Source of the DNA: Candidatus Bathyarchaeum sp.
GTDB taxonomy: Archaea > Thermoproteota > Bathyarchaeia > Bathyarchaeales > Bathyarchaeaceae
Length of the DNA stretch: 49,274 nt
Reading direction: 5' to 3'
Assembly: GCA_020344315.1 (NCBI GenBank)
Contig: CP070820.1
Coordinates: forward strand, 653,325-702,598
Shown piece by piece: positions 41,222 to 49,274 of this stretch; positions within the stretch are counted from its first letter, which is position 1, and each line of letters opens with the position of its first letter. A model generated the notes under the pieces. The model had not been told where the DNA came from. It did not search any database and worked only from the letters and a program-made list of their open reading frames with translations. The translations under genes and the position numbers were made by a program.

Positions 41222-42448
41222 TTAGGTTCTGGCGGCTGCCTTCTCCAGAGCAACAACTCCGGGCAGCTGCTTCCCCATAAGAAACTCTATCAAGGCGCCT
41301 CCTGCCGTGCTAACATAGGACATTTTGTCAGCCAGACCTAATTTTTCTACGGCAGCAACTGTGTGTCCTCCGCCAACCAGAGAGAACCCTTCAGAAGCCG
41401 CTACCGCCTCAAGAACCATCTGAGATCCCGCCTTGAACTCCGGATTTTCGAAAACACCCACAGGACCACTGACCACAATGGTTTTGGCATTTCGAATTAT
41501 CTCACCGAATTTCTTACCGGTCTCAGTTCCGATGTCAAAGATGGGATTGTTGGTAGGAAGCTCCTCAACAGTAATCTCCTTTCTCTTCTGATCAACTTGC
41601 ATGGCTAGGTCCACTGGAACTATAACAGCCCCAGGATATTCATTCATTAGCTCCTTTATGCCGGGAACTAAACCCATCAGGTCCTTCATTTCCAAGAACC
41701 GCATGTTCGGTTCTCCCAAGTCCACATTCTTGGCTACGAGAAAAATATGACCTATCACCCCGCCAGTTAAAACGTAGTCAGCTATGTCGTTCTTCAGCAC
41801 ATAACGCGATATATCCAACGAGTCGTCGCCCTTCGCCCCCCCAATAACGAAGACAGAGGGCTTCTCAGGAGCCTCCAGAACCTTCCCAAGAGCTTTGAGT
41901 TCTCTCTCCATTATCCTTCCAGCAGCACTAGGCAAAACAGCTGTGAAACCAACCATTGAAATATGAGCTCTGTGAGCCGCAGCAAAGGCGTCATTAATGA
42001 AAACGTCTGCTAATGGAGCTAAGTTCTTTACGAACTCGGTTTTAGAATGTTCTTCAGGTGTTCCTTTCTTTCGTTCGTTTGAGACGCTCCGAACGTTTCC
42101 TAAGACTAGAACTTCTCCGCTCTTCAATTCTCTGACTGCCTTCTGAGCCTTCTCTCCCAGAACATCCTCTACATGTTTCACTGGCATGCTTAGCGCCTTG
42201 CCGAGAAGCTCAGCGTGCTGATCAAGGGGAATGAAGTCTGCTTCTCCAGGTCTTCCCTGATGAGCTAAGATAACGGTTTTTGCGCCTTTTTGAACAAGCT
42301 CTTTAATGGTTGCTTCTGCGTGGGCACGAATTCTCTTATCATTAATAATCTGCTTGGTTTTCGGGTCAAGCGGCGAGTTAAAGTCGACTCTAACAAGAAC
42401 CGTCTTGCCTTTCAAGTCGAAATCGTCTATTGTCAAAAATTTTGACAT
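41222..42448 (-). CDS. pgk: Phosphoglycerate kinase
   Basis: Interconverts 1,3-bisphosphoglycerate and 3-phosphoglycerate with ADP/ATP. LVRVDFNSPLDPKTKQIIND, KRIRAHAEATIKEL, LAHQGRPG, VFINDAFAAAHRAH, VSGPVGVFENPEF and LVGGGHTVAAVEKLG are the family's substrate and nucleotide sites. 408 residues and the short spacing between motifs fit archaeal PGK. Start ATG is preceded by GAGGTGA. It follows the GAPDH gene by 59 bases; the two catalyse consecutive steps, and 1,3-bisphosphoglycerate, the shared intermediate, is also the substrate of FkbH. Confidence 0.96.
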   Translation of the reverse strand: MSKFLTIDDFDLKGKTVLVRVDFNSPLDPKTKQIINDKRIRAHAEATIKELVQKGAKTVILAHQGRPGEADFIPLDQHAELLGKALSMPVKHVEDVLGEKAQKAVRELKSGEVLVLGNVRSVSNERKKGTPEEHSKTEFVKNLAPLADVFINDAFAAAHRAHISMVGFTAVLPSAAGRIMERELKALGKVLEAPEKPSVFVIGGAKGDDSLDISRYVLKNDIADYVLTGGVIGHIFLVAKNVDLGEPNMRFLEMKDLMGLVPGIKELMNEYPGAVIVPVDLAMQVDQKRKEITVEELPTNNPIFDIGTETGKKFGEIIRNAKTIVVSGPVGVFENPEFKAGSQMVLEAVAASEGFSLVGGGHTVAAVEKLGLADKMSYVSTAGGALIEFLMGKQLPGVVALEKAAART

Positions 42449-42507
42449 GCTGTCACCTCTTTAAAAAAGGAAAAGGGTTGGATTTGAGATTTGTGTGGTT
42501 TACCAGT

Positions 42508-43524
<1,017 letters not shown>

Positions 43525-43684
43525 TCATTATCACCTTTATCTAGAGTTGCAACTGTAATGAGTTTCAGAATATTAACTTTATTGCATGTTTTACAACCAA
43601 GAAATTCAGAGCCTAATTTAACAGTGTAATGAATTGGTTTCCGCAGTTAGACAGGAGAACTCCACTTTTGATCTATTATCTGAC

Positions 43685-45139
43685 CTATCTTCTTATAGTC
43701 TTCAAAAGTTGTTTCTCGCTGTCGTAAATCTTGACTTCTAATGGCATCTCGCCTATTGCAAAGTGGGTAGCGCAGGCCCAGCATGGGTCGTAAGCTCTGA
43801 AAGCCATCTCCACCATATTTAATATACCATCGCTGACTTCACCGTTGTGTATTAGGCCTTGTGCAGCGTTCTTTATTGACATGCAGATGCCGGGAGCGTT
43901 ATGGGTTGTAGCCACTATGAGGTTGACTTTCTTCGCCAAAGCATTCTCATCCAACTGGTAATGGTGAATAAGAGTGCCTCTGGCAGCTTCAACTATCCCA
44001 ACTCCTTCGTCAGGCTTTCCAGGTTTGTTTCTAATGTCCTTGCCAGTAATGTCCTTGTCCGTGACCAGTTCTAATCCTCTTTCGGTTGCATACATGAGTT
44101 CAATCAGCCTAGCCCAGTGGAAGGCTAAGGTAGCATGAACTGGTTTTCCGCCAAGAGTTTTGTACATCCGCTCATATTCTGCTTGGGCGACTGGTGTTGC
44201 CATTCCATCAGCAGCATTAAGTCTTCCTAATGGACCAACTCGGTATACTCCGGTTTCTGGTCCGGTAATGAGACCTTTCCAACCAATTTTCTTCAGGTAA
44301 GGAAGTTTAACGTAAGTCCATGGTTCAACATGTTCTTCGATAACATCCAAATATTCGGTAGGACCGAATTTGACGAATTCTTTTCCCTGTGTATCGACCA
44401 CTCGGACTTTGCCGTCATAGAAGTTAACTTTGTTGTTCTTGTCAACGGTTCCCATGTAGTATGTTTCCAGATTGTAGGGGTCGCTTGTGATCAGGTTCAC
44501 GTAATCAGCGTTTTTCAGAACAACGTCGTCGAAGAGTTTCAGGGAGAACTTGGCGAACTCGTGACAGCTCTTAAGCATATTTTCGATGTCTTGCCGTTCT
44601 TCCTCATTTATTGTCTTTGCCATACCGCCCGGAAGAGCACTTACCGGATGAGTTGGTCTTCCACCAAGAATTCCAGTGATCCTTTGTCCAAAAGCACGGT
44701 GCTTTATTACTTCACCAGCAATATCCAACCCGACTTTCTCTATTACTCCAAGAATGTTACGTTTAGCGGCGGGAGCATCAGGTCCTACAACAAAGTCTGG
44801 GCCTCCCAAGAAGTAGAAGTGAAGTATGTGGTCATAAATGTAATAGCCACAATACTCAAGTTCTCTCAGCTTCTTCGCTGTCTCTGTCGGTTCAGCATTC
44901 ATTGCCATATCTGCAGCTTTTGCACCTGCCATGTGATGGGCAACTGGGCAGACCCCACAGATTCTGGTTGTGATTATAGGTAGGTCTTCAACCCTTCTTC
45001 CTTCGCAGAACCGTTCAAAGCCCCGCAGTTCAGGAACTTGGAAGTAGGCGTTCTCCACGTTTCCATCATCATTCAGGAATATGGTTATTTTTCCGTGGCC
45101 TTCCAGCCTTGTGATGGGATCTATCACTATCTCTTTCAT
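43685..45139 (-). CDS. [NiFe] hydrogenase large subunit, cytoplasmic group 3 (MvhA-like)
   Basis: 484 residues. Nickel ligands are in the L1 motif RICGVC (Cys61, Cys64) and the L2 motif DPCWACATH (Cys453, Cys456, ending His459). The 25 residues after His459 (FAIGEMPLEVKIY ...) form the tail that a maturation protease removes; no protease gene is in the window. The sequence resembles the F420-non-reducing (MvhA) and sulfhydrogenase alpha subunits. The enzyme oxidises or makes H2 in the cytoplasm. Its start overlaps the small-subunit stop by four bases. MvhD, HdrA or NAD/F420-binding subunits are not adjacent. Confidence 0.92.
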   Translation of the reverse strand: MKEIVIDPITRLEGHGKITIFLNDDGNVENAYFQVPELRGFERFCEGRRVEDLPIITTRICGVCPVAHHMAGAKAADMAMNAEPTETAKKLRELEYCGYYIYDHILHFYFLGGPDFVVGPDAPAAKRNILGVIEKVGLDIAGEVIKHRAFGQRITGILGGRPTHPVSALPGGMAKTINEEERQDIENMLKSCHEFAKFSLKLFDDVVLKNADYVNLITSDPYNLETYYMGTVDKNNKVNFYDGKVRVVDTQGKEFVKFGPTEYLDVIEEHVEPWTYVKLPYLKKIGWKGLITGPETGVYRVGPLGRLNAADGMATPVAQAEYERMYKTLGGKPVHATLAFHWARLIELMYATERGLELVTDKDITGKDIRNKPGKPDEGVGIVEAARGTLIHHYQLDENALAKKVNLIVATTHNAPGICMSIKNAAQGLIHNGEVSDGILNMVEMAFRAYDPCWACATHFAIGEMPLEVKIYDSEKQLLKTIRR

Positions 45140-46080
45140 TTCTTCACCTTCCTTCGGAGGATAGAGTGAGCTAATGAATACTTGTAGAAGGTTCCTACCG
45201 GATCCACAATCTCCTTAACAACATCCGGATTTGTAGCGATGGAAGCAAGGGCACCTATAGCTGCAGCACCTTGATCGATCACCCGAGGACCTGGACCACC
45301 ACAACCAGTGCAAGGCACGTTAACCTTTGGACACTGAGCATCACAGCCTGCTCGGGTGGCTGGACCCATACAAATCACGCATTGATCCAAAAAGCATGAT
45401 TCAAGGTCATCTTCGAGTTCGTAGATTCTTTTTATCTCTGAGAGTTGTTTGTCCTTTTTCTCTCTTGGGCATTCGTCACAGACCGACTTGTTTGGCAAGA
45501 AACTTGAACCCTTTGGAGGCAGATTGCCGCTTATTATTGCCATAAACATGTTGAGGATCTCCGGAATAGGCGGTGGACAACCAGAAATGGTGTAATCGAC
45601 ATCCACGGTTTGAGGTAATGTTTTCACTGTGTCATAGAATTCAGGAAGTTCCAGCTCTCCTTCTTTGACTTTGAGACGTGTTTTCGGGGTCACATATTCT
45701 GGGTTTTGGGTTGATGGAGTTTCAGAATATGCTCTCTCAAAGATTGTTTCCTTGTCCCAGAGATTTGCGAGGCCTTTTACGCATCCGTCGCAGGCACATG
45801 AGCCGAAGGCCACGAGTATCTTTGATTTCTGTCTCAGAAGATTAGCCATCTTCTCATTTTCTTCAGTTCTTATTGCGCCGTTGAAGAAGCAGGCGTCTAT
45901 ACTTTTGTCGGGCATTGCTTCGACATCTTTGTATTTTATGTCTATGGCCACTGGCCAGAAGACGATGTCAGCCGCTGCAACGACATCCAAGATTTTCTCG
46001 TTGACATCCAGAACAGCTACTTCGCAGCCTCCACAACTAGCCGCCCAATAAAAAGCGATCTTTAGTTTCTCCTTTTCCAC
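45136..46080 (-). CDS. [NiFe] hydrogenase small subunit (MvhG-like)
   Basis: Carries iron-sulfur clusters from the NiFe centre outwards. The proximal-cluster residues are in YWAASCGGCEVAVLD, GSCACDGC and SGCPPPIPEIL. A Cys-rich C-terminal part (CDECPREKK, CVICMGPATRAGCDAQC, VPCTGCGGP) would hold one or two more clusters. 314 residues. The start GTG at 46080 is chosen because GGTGAT lies four bases before it; a GTG at 46089 lies within that ribosome site. It precedes and overlaps the large-subunit gene. Confidence 0.9.
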   Translation of the reverse strand: MEKEKLKIAFYWAASCGGCEVAVLDVNEKILDVVAAADIVFWPVAIDIKYKDVEAMPDKSIDACFFNGAIRTEENEKMANLLRQKSKILVAFGSCACDGCVKGLANLWDKETIFERAYSETPSTQNPEYVTPKTRLKVKEGELELPEFYDTVKTLPQTVDVDYTISGCPPPIPEILNMFMAIISGNLPPKGSSFLPNKSVCDECPREKKDKQLSEIKRIYELEDDLESCFLDQCVICMGPATRAGCDAQCPKVNVPCTGCGGPGPRVIDQGAAAIGALASIATNPDVVKEIVDPVGTFYKYSLAHSILRRKVKK

Positions 46081-46188
46081 AGGAATCACCGTTTACAAGA
46101 GACTCGATTAAGATGAAGCGAGCAAATAAAGTTTTCTTATCATCAGAAAAAATTTGATGCCTTCTCATAAAAAATTGGCAGAAAGTTG

Positions 46189-46211
46189 CCTAGCCTTTTG
46201 GGCTAGGCTAG
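46189..46211 (-). terminator. Inverted repeat between flavoprotein and hydrogenase genes
   Basis: CCTAGCC (46189-46195) and GGCTAGG (46200-46206 and again overlapping 46205-46211) flank a 4-base centre. The repeated GCTAG elements can form a strong short stem after the flavoprotein stop (46240), favouring separate transcripts for it and the hydrogenase. Confidence 0.4.
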
Positions 46212-46239
46212 GATATTACTGGGTTATTTTTCAAAGAGT

Positions 46240-47583
46240 TTATCGAAGTCTTCTTATCACCATTTCTGCAGCTAAGACCATTGGCTCCCAAGTTTCGCAA
46301 ACTGGAGGCGCATAGCAGGTCTCAGCTTTCGCCAGTTCTCTCACAGTCATTTCTTTTTGTATGGCAAAGGATAAGGCGTTTATGCGTTGAGGTACCTCTT
46401 CTCCTCCTATGATTTGAGCACCGATTAGCTTTTCGGACTCTTTTTCTACTATGAGCTTTATTCGGATGGGTAAGGCTCCTGGGAAGTAGTCAGCCCTTGT
46501 TTTTGATGTTATGGTTCCTGTCACGGTTTCGATTCCAGCTCGACCAGCCATGAACTCGGTTAGTCCCGTGCCGCCAATTTCGGTGTCAAACAATCTTGTA
46601 ATCCAAGAACCTAAGGCTCCTGTAAAGGTGGCGTATCCTCCGGCAGCGTTGATTCCTGCTACTTTTGCTTGTTTCACAGCAGTAGTTCCAAGCTGGCTCA
46701 TCGTGGGTCTGCGAGTAACTAGGTTTATGGTTTCGACGCAATCTCCAGCTGCATAAATGCCTTTGATGTTAGTTTCCATTCTCAGGTTAGTTTTTATAGC
46801 TCTCTTTTCTCCCAGCTCTACGCCAGCGTTCTTGGCCAGTTCAACGTTTGCCCTTACACCAGTGGCTACTACAACCACATCTGCCGGAATTTCTTCTCCT
46901 CCAACTAGAACTCCAGTGACCTTGTCAGTTCCAAGGATTTCCTCTGCTCCCTTTCCTACAATGATTCTCATGCCTTTCTCCTCTAGCTCCTTTTGAACGC
47001 GGTCAGCCATACCTTTGTCCAGCAAGACAGGGAGAACATACGGAAGGAATTCAACAACCGTGGTTTTCAGTCCTCGTTCAAGGCAGGCTACGGCAACTTC
47101 AAGACCAATAAGGCCGGCGCCTACAATGACGGCTGACTTTGCGGTTTGAAGAGCTTGGTTGATCTTTTCTCCGTCTTCAATGGTTCGGACGACATATACT
47201 CCCTTCTTTTCCCGTCCCTTTATTGGGGGCACAAAAGGTATAGCCCCTGTCGTTATGACTAAATTATCATATTGAAGAGTCTCTTCGTTTCCACTCTTGT
47301 CCTGTATTGCGACAGTTTTTGCTTTCGGATCGATATTTGTTACTGTGGTTTCCGTTTTCAGGTTTAGCTTCATCATTTTGTAGAATCTTTCTGGAAAGAC
47401 CACTAAATCATCAAAGGTGGGTATGTGTCCTCCCAAAACGAAGGGGAGACCGCATCTGGAGTACGCTGTTTTTTTCTCTTTTGTTATTAGGGTGATTTCG
47501 GCGGTTCTATCGGTTTTACGGGCAGCTGAAGCCGCGTCGAGTCCTGCCGCGTGGGCTCCAATAACTATAATTTTTCGGGTCAT
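46240..47583 (-). CDS. CoA-disulfide reductase/NADH oxidase-like flavoprotein
   Basis: 447 residues with FAD site IVIGAHAAGLDAASAAR, redox Cys44 in YSRCGLPFVLGG, NAD(P) site VIVGAGLIGLEVAVACLERG and FAD site IYAAGDCVE, followed by a dimerisation domain (WITRLFDTEIGGTGLTEFMA). One active Cys, not a CxxxxC pair, sets it among CoA-disulfide reductases, NADH oxidases and persulfide reductases. It lies 150 bases before the hydrogenase genes on the same strand, so it may supply or accept electrons there, or detoxify O2/sulfur. The stretch between contains T-rich DNA and a small inverted repeat CCTAGCC ... GGCTAGG (46189-46211). Confidence 0.9.
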   Translation of the reverse strand: MTRKIIVIGAHAAGLDAASAARKTDRTAEITLITKEKKTAYSRCGLPFVLGGHIPTFDDLVVFPERFYKMMKLNLKTETTVTNIDPKAKTVAIQDKSGNEETLQYDNLVITTGAIPFVPPIKGREKKGVYVVRTIEDGEKINQALQTAKSAVIVGAGLIGLEVAVACLERGLKTTVVEFLPYVLPVLLDKGMADRVQKELEEKGMRIIVGKGAEEILGTDKVTGVLVGGEEIPADVVVVATGVRANVELAKNAGVELGEKRAIKTNLRMETNIKGIYAAGDCVETINLVTRRPTMSQLGTTAVKQAKVAGINAAGGYATFTGALGSWITRLFDTEIGGTGLTEFMAGRAGIETVTGTITSKTRADYFPGALPIRIKLIVEKESEKLIGAQIIGGEEVPQRINALSFAIQKEMTVRELAKAETCYAPPVCETWEPMVLAAEMVIRRLR

Positions 47584-47687
47584 CTAAATCACTCATTTTT
47601 TGGCTGTCAAGTTATCAACTGGTTTTTTCCATATTAATCTTATTCACAGATTGATAGTTCTCCTGTTAGAGGCTGGATGAAGGCACT

Positions 47688-47924
47688 TTAGCTTTCTTTT
47701 CTTACAAGGAAATATAGGCGATTCTTGTTATCGCAGTCGATTGTGCCTTCACTGAAGAGCTTTCGTAAAGCTTTGAAAACTGTTTTCTCTGGTTTTCCGA
47801 TTTGTTCTGCGATCTCAACGAGACCTAGAGGTTTTCCAGAGGTTTCTAGCAATGAAATTATTTGTTTATGAATCTTACCCATTATTAATTCCCAGCCGAT
47901 TTTTCTTCCTTCTCTATTGTTCAT
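47688..47924 (-). CDS. Small winged-helix DNA-binding protein
   Basis: 78 residues (or 64 from the internal ATG). IHKQIISLLETSGKPLGLVE, IAEQIGKPEKTVFKALRKLF and SEGTIDCDNKNRLYFL form helix, helix-turn-helix and wing. There is no ligand domain. It may regulate the neighbouring flavoprotein or be a general DNA-binding factor. Position is 100 bases upstream of the flavoprotein gene on the same strand. Confidence 0.7.
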   Translation of the reverse strand: MNNREGRKIGWELIMGKIHKQIISLLETSGKPLGLVEIAEQIGKPEKTVFKALRKLFSEGTIDCDNKNRLYFLVRKES

Positions 47925-48033
47925 TCCTAGATAAATTATCTTTTGTTAAAAAATAGGAGTGTGTAGAGTAATTCCTCCTAAGAGTCTCACTTGTATCCTT
48001 AGGAAAACCTTTAGGGACAGGTCTATAGCTCTT

Positions 48034-48450
48034 TTAGCCTTCTTTTGCGAGTTCTTTATGCCACTCGACTGCTGCTTCGAAGTTCATGAGTGCTTGCAAA
48101 TCTGCGTCTAGATTTGTTGGGGATACGATTATGAGCCATCCCTCGCTATAGGGATCTTCGTTTAGCAGTTCGGGTTTGGATTCCAGTTCTTCGTTTGCAG
48201 CTTCAATTGTGCCGCTTATAGGGGCAATGAGGTCTGAGACTGCTTTCACGGATTCTAGGGTTCCGAAGGGTTCATTTTGGGTTATGGTGTCACCGACGCC
48301 GGGGAGTTCGACGAATACGATGTCGTGGAGTTGTTTTTGGGCGAAGTCAGAGACTCCGATTTTCACTTTTCCGTTTTCTACCTTTGCCCACATGTATTCT
48401 TTGTGGTAATACAGGTTTTCAGGCACTTCATAGTCATTTACTTTGACCAA
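48034..48450 (-). CDS. gcvH: Glycine cleavage system H protein
   Basis: Lipoyl carrier that shuttles the aminomethyl group between the P, T and L proteins. Lys69 in TLESVKAVSDLIAPISG is the lipoylation site. 138 residues is normal. TTG start with GAGGTG six bases before. P, T and L genes are not in the window. In anaerobic archaea an isolated GcvH can also serve in lipoate-dependent pathways. Confidence 0.95.
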   Translation of the reverse strand: MVKVNDYEVPENLYYHKEYMWAKVENGKVKIGVSDFAQKQLHDIVFVELPGVGDTITQNEPFGTLESVKAVSDLIAPISGTIEAANEELESKPELLNEDPYSEGWLIIVSPTNLDADLQALMNFEAAVEWHKELAKEG

Positions 48451-48461
48451 ATTTTACACCT

Positions 48462-48485
48462 CTATCAGTTACCGTATTGTGATAG
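48462..48485. promoter_or_regulatory. Inverted repeat upstream of gcvH
   Basis: CTATCA and TGATAG, 12 bases apart, directly before the GAGGTG ribosome site of gcvH. Possible operator or leader hairpin. The rest of 48486-48683 has no gene I can support. Confidence 0.3.
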
Positions 48486-48683
48486 CTGTTTATCTTAAAA
48501 GTGTAACTCTCTCGTTACTTATTTTGCTCTCCTGAATCCAAACCATGCGTGCGCAGGTCGAAAATGACGACAGGGTCAAGGCAAAATCAATTATATAGTC
48601 TTCCAAACGTTTCAAAATGAAATCTTCTATGAGTGCATGCTCCTTGTGATTATACTTAATAAGGAGTTTTTGGCTACCGAGGT

Positions 48684-49274
48684 TTAGCTTTCAATTACCC
48701 CGTCTTCTATTCTAATCTGCTTTTGGGCATAACCAGCGATATCTTGTTCGTGGGTAATAATTATTATCGTGGTTTTAGTTTCTTCATGAAATTTTTTAAT
48801 TAATTCCATCACTTGCTTTCCAGTTTTCGAATCCAAGTCGCCAGTGGGTTCATCCGCAAATAAGACTTTAGGTCGGTTCGTTAATGCCCGAGCTATAGCT
48901 ACACGTTGCAATTGTCCTCCGCTCAGTTGGGCCGGGTACTGTTTAGCTTGTTTGCTAATTCCAACGCCGTCAAGGAGTTCTTCTATTCTGTTTTTCAAAT
49001 CTTTACTAAACCCTGCGAGATCAGCAGGTAGAGCTACGTTCTCACGAGTGTCGAAGTGTGGTATTAACGCATAACTTTGGAAGATGAAACCCATCTCTAA
49101 CAACCTAGCCCTCGATTTTTCTGAATCGCCTGAATGATGGAGATCTTTTCCTTTGAAAAAGACAACCCCATAATCAGGTTCATCTAGTCCAGCCATGCAA
49201 TTTAGAAGAGTAGTTTTTCCAGCTCCAGAATTGCCAACTATTGCCACAAATTCGCCATCTTTAATATCAAGGTC
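48684..49274 (-). CDS. ABC transporter ATP-binding protein, LolD/MacB type (N-terminus beyond window)
   Basis: The frame is open to the window edge; [14 protein letters not shown] precedes Walker [10 protein letters not shown], so the GTG at 49247 is an internal Val and not a start. Signature is [15 protein letters not shown], Walker [17 protein letters not shown], switch His in [12 protein letters not shown]-loop [17 protein letters not shown]. This is the class pairing with FtsX/MacB-like permeases, exporting lipoproteins or peptides or acting mechanically on the envelope. The permease must lie outside the window or elsewhere. Confidence 0.92.
   Translation of the reverse strand, partial: DLDIKDGEFVAIVGNSGAGKTTLLNCMAGLDEPDYGVVFFKGKDLHHSGDSEKSRARLLEMGFIFQSYALIPHFDTRENVALPADLAGFSKDLKNRIEELLDGVGISKQAKQYPAQLSGGQLQRVAIARALTNRPKVLFADEPTGDLDSKTGKQVMELIKKFHEETKTTIIIITHEQDIAGYAQKQIRIEDGVIES

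Overview
The window is archaeal chromosomal DNA, most likely from a Bathyarchaeia-like member of the TACK group. This lineage call is an inference from gene content and style, not from a marker phylogeny. The supporting evidence is: an archaeal replisome set (Hel308, MCM, a GINS subunit, RfcS, RfcL), aTrm5, SerB with ACT domains, an archaeal-type PGK, TATA-like boxes upstream of genes, Shine-Dalgarno sites of the GGTGA/GGAGG type, frequent TTG/GTG starts, and a surface protein ending in a PEL-type membrane anchor.

Layout. 1-1.3 kb: the 3' end of a secreted M28 peptidase gene, fused at its tail to a tyrosine-recombinase remnant, then a tiny ribbon-helix-helix gene. 1.3-4.9 kb: an asparagine-synthetase-like gene without the glutaminase cysteine, divergent from a contractile-injection-system tail sheath joined in frame to the eCIS AAA+ ATPase domain. 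5-8 kb: purB and a surface-anchored protein. 8-13 kb: GINS-MCM-Hel308 operon on the minus strand. 13-16.4 kb: small membrane protein, flavin reductase-like protein, rfcS-rfcL. 16.4-24 kb: HtrA protease, MoaA, cupin, Nudix, ABC-2 exporter, glycosyltransferase, MetE-like protein. 24-29 kb: ThiL, two nearly identical tRNA-Thr isoacceptors (CGT, TGT) flanking an Lrp regulator and GTP-PEPCK, then an RHH regulator and a lone receiver protein. 29-34 kb: Trm5 with an apparent CTG start, then AcpS-FkbH-ACP, facing a hexapeptide acyltransferase and an apparently permuted polysaccharide deacetylase. 34-38.7 kb: zinc-ribbon coiled-coil protein, cupin, membrane transport operon, and a coiled-coil surface protein with a Cys/His domain. 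38.8-43.5 kb: SerB, Na+/Ca2+ exchanger, PGK, bacterial-type GAPDH. 43.7-49.3 kb: [NiFe] hydrogenase large and small subunits, CoA-disulfide-reductase-like flavoprotein, winged-helix protein, GcvH, and a truncated ABC ATPase.

How the genes fit together. GAPDH, PGK and PEPCK point to operating lower glycolysis/gluconeogenesis, SerB to serine from 3-phosphoglycerate, and GcvH to glycine/C1 metabolism. The hydrogenase resembles cytoplasmic group 3 enzymes. The two most unusual systems are (a) AcpS-FkbH-ACP, a self-contained set for making glyceryl-ACP from 1,3-bisphosphoglycerate in an archaeon, next to glycan-modifying enzymes, and (b) the sheath-ATPase chimera, an orphan of a contractile injection system. 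Two palindromes around predicted TATA boxes or starts (gins-mcm operon, RHH gene) are good candidates for operators.
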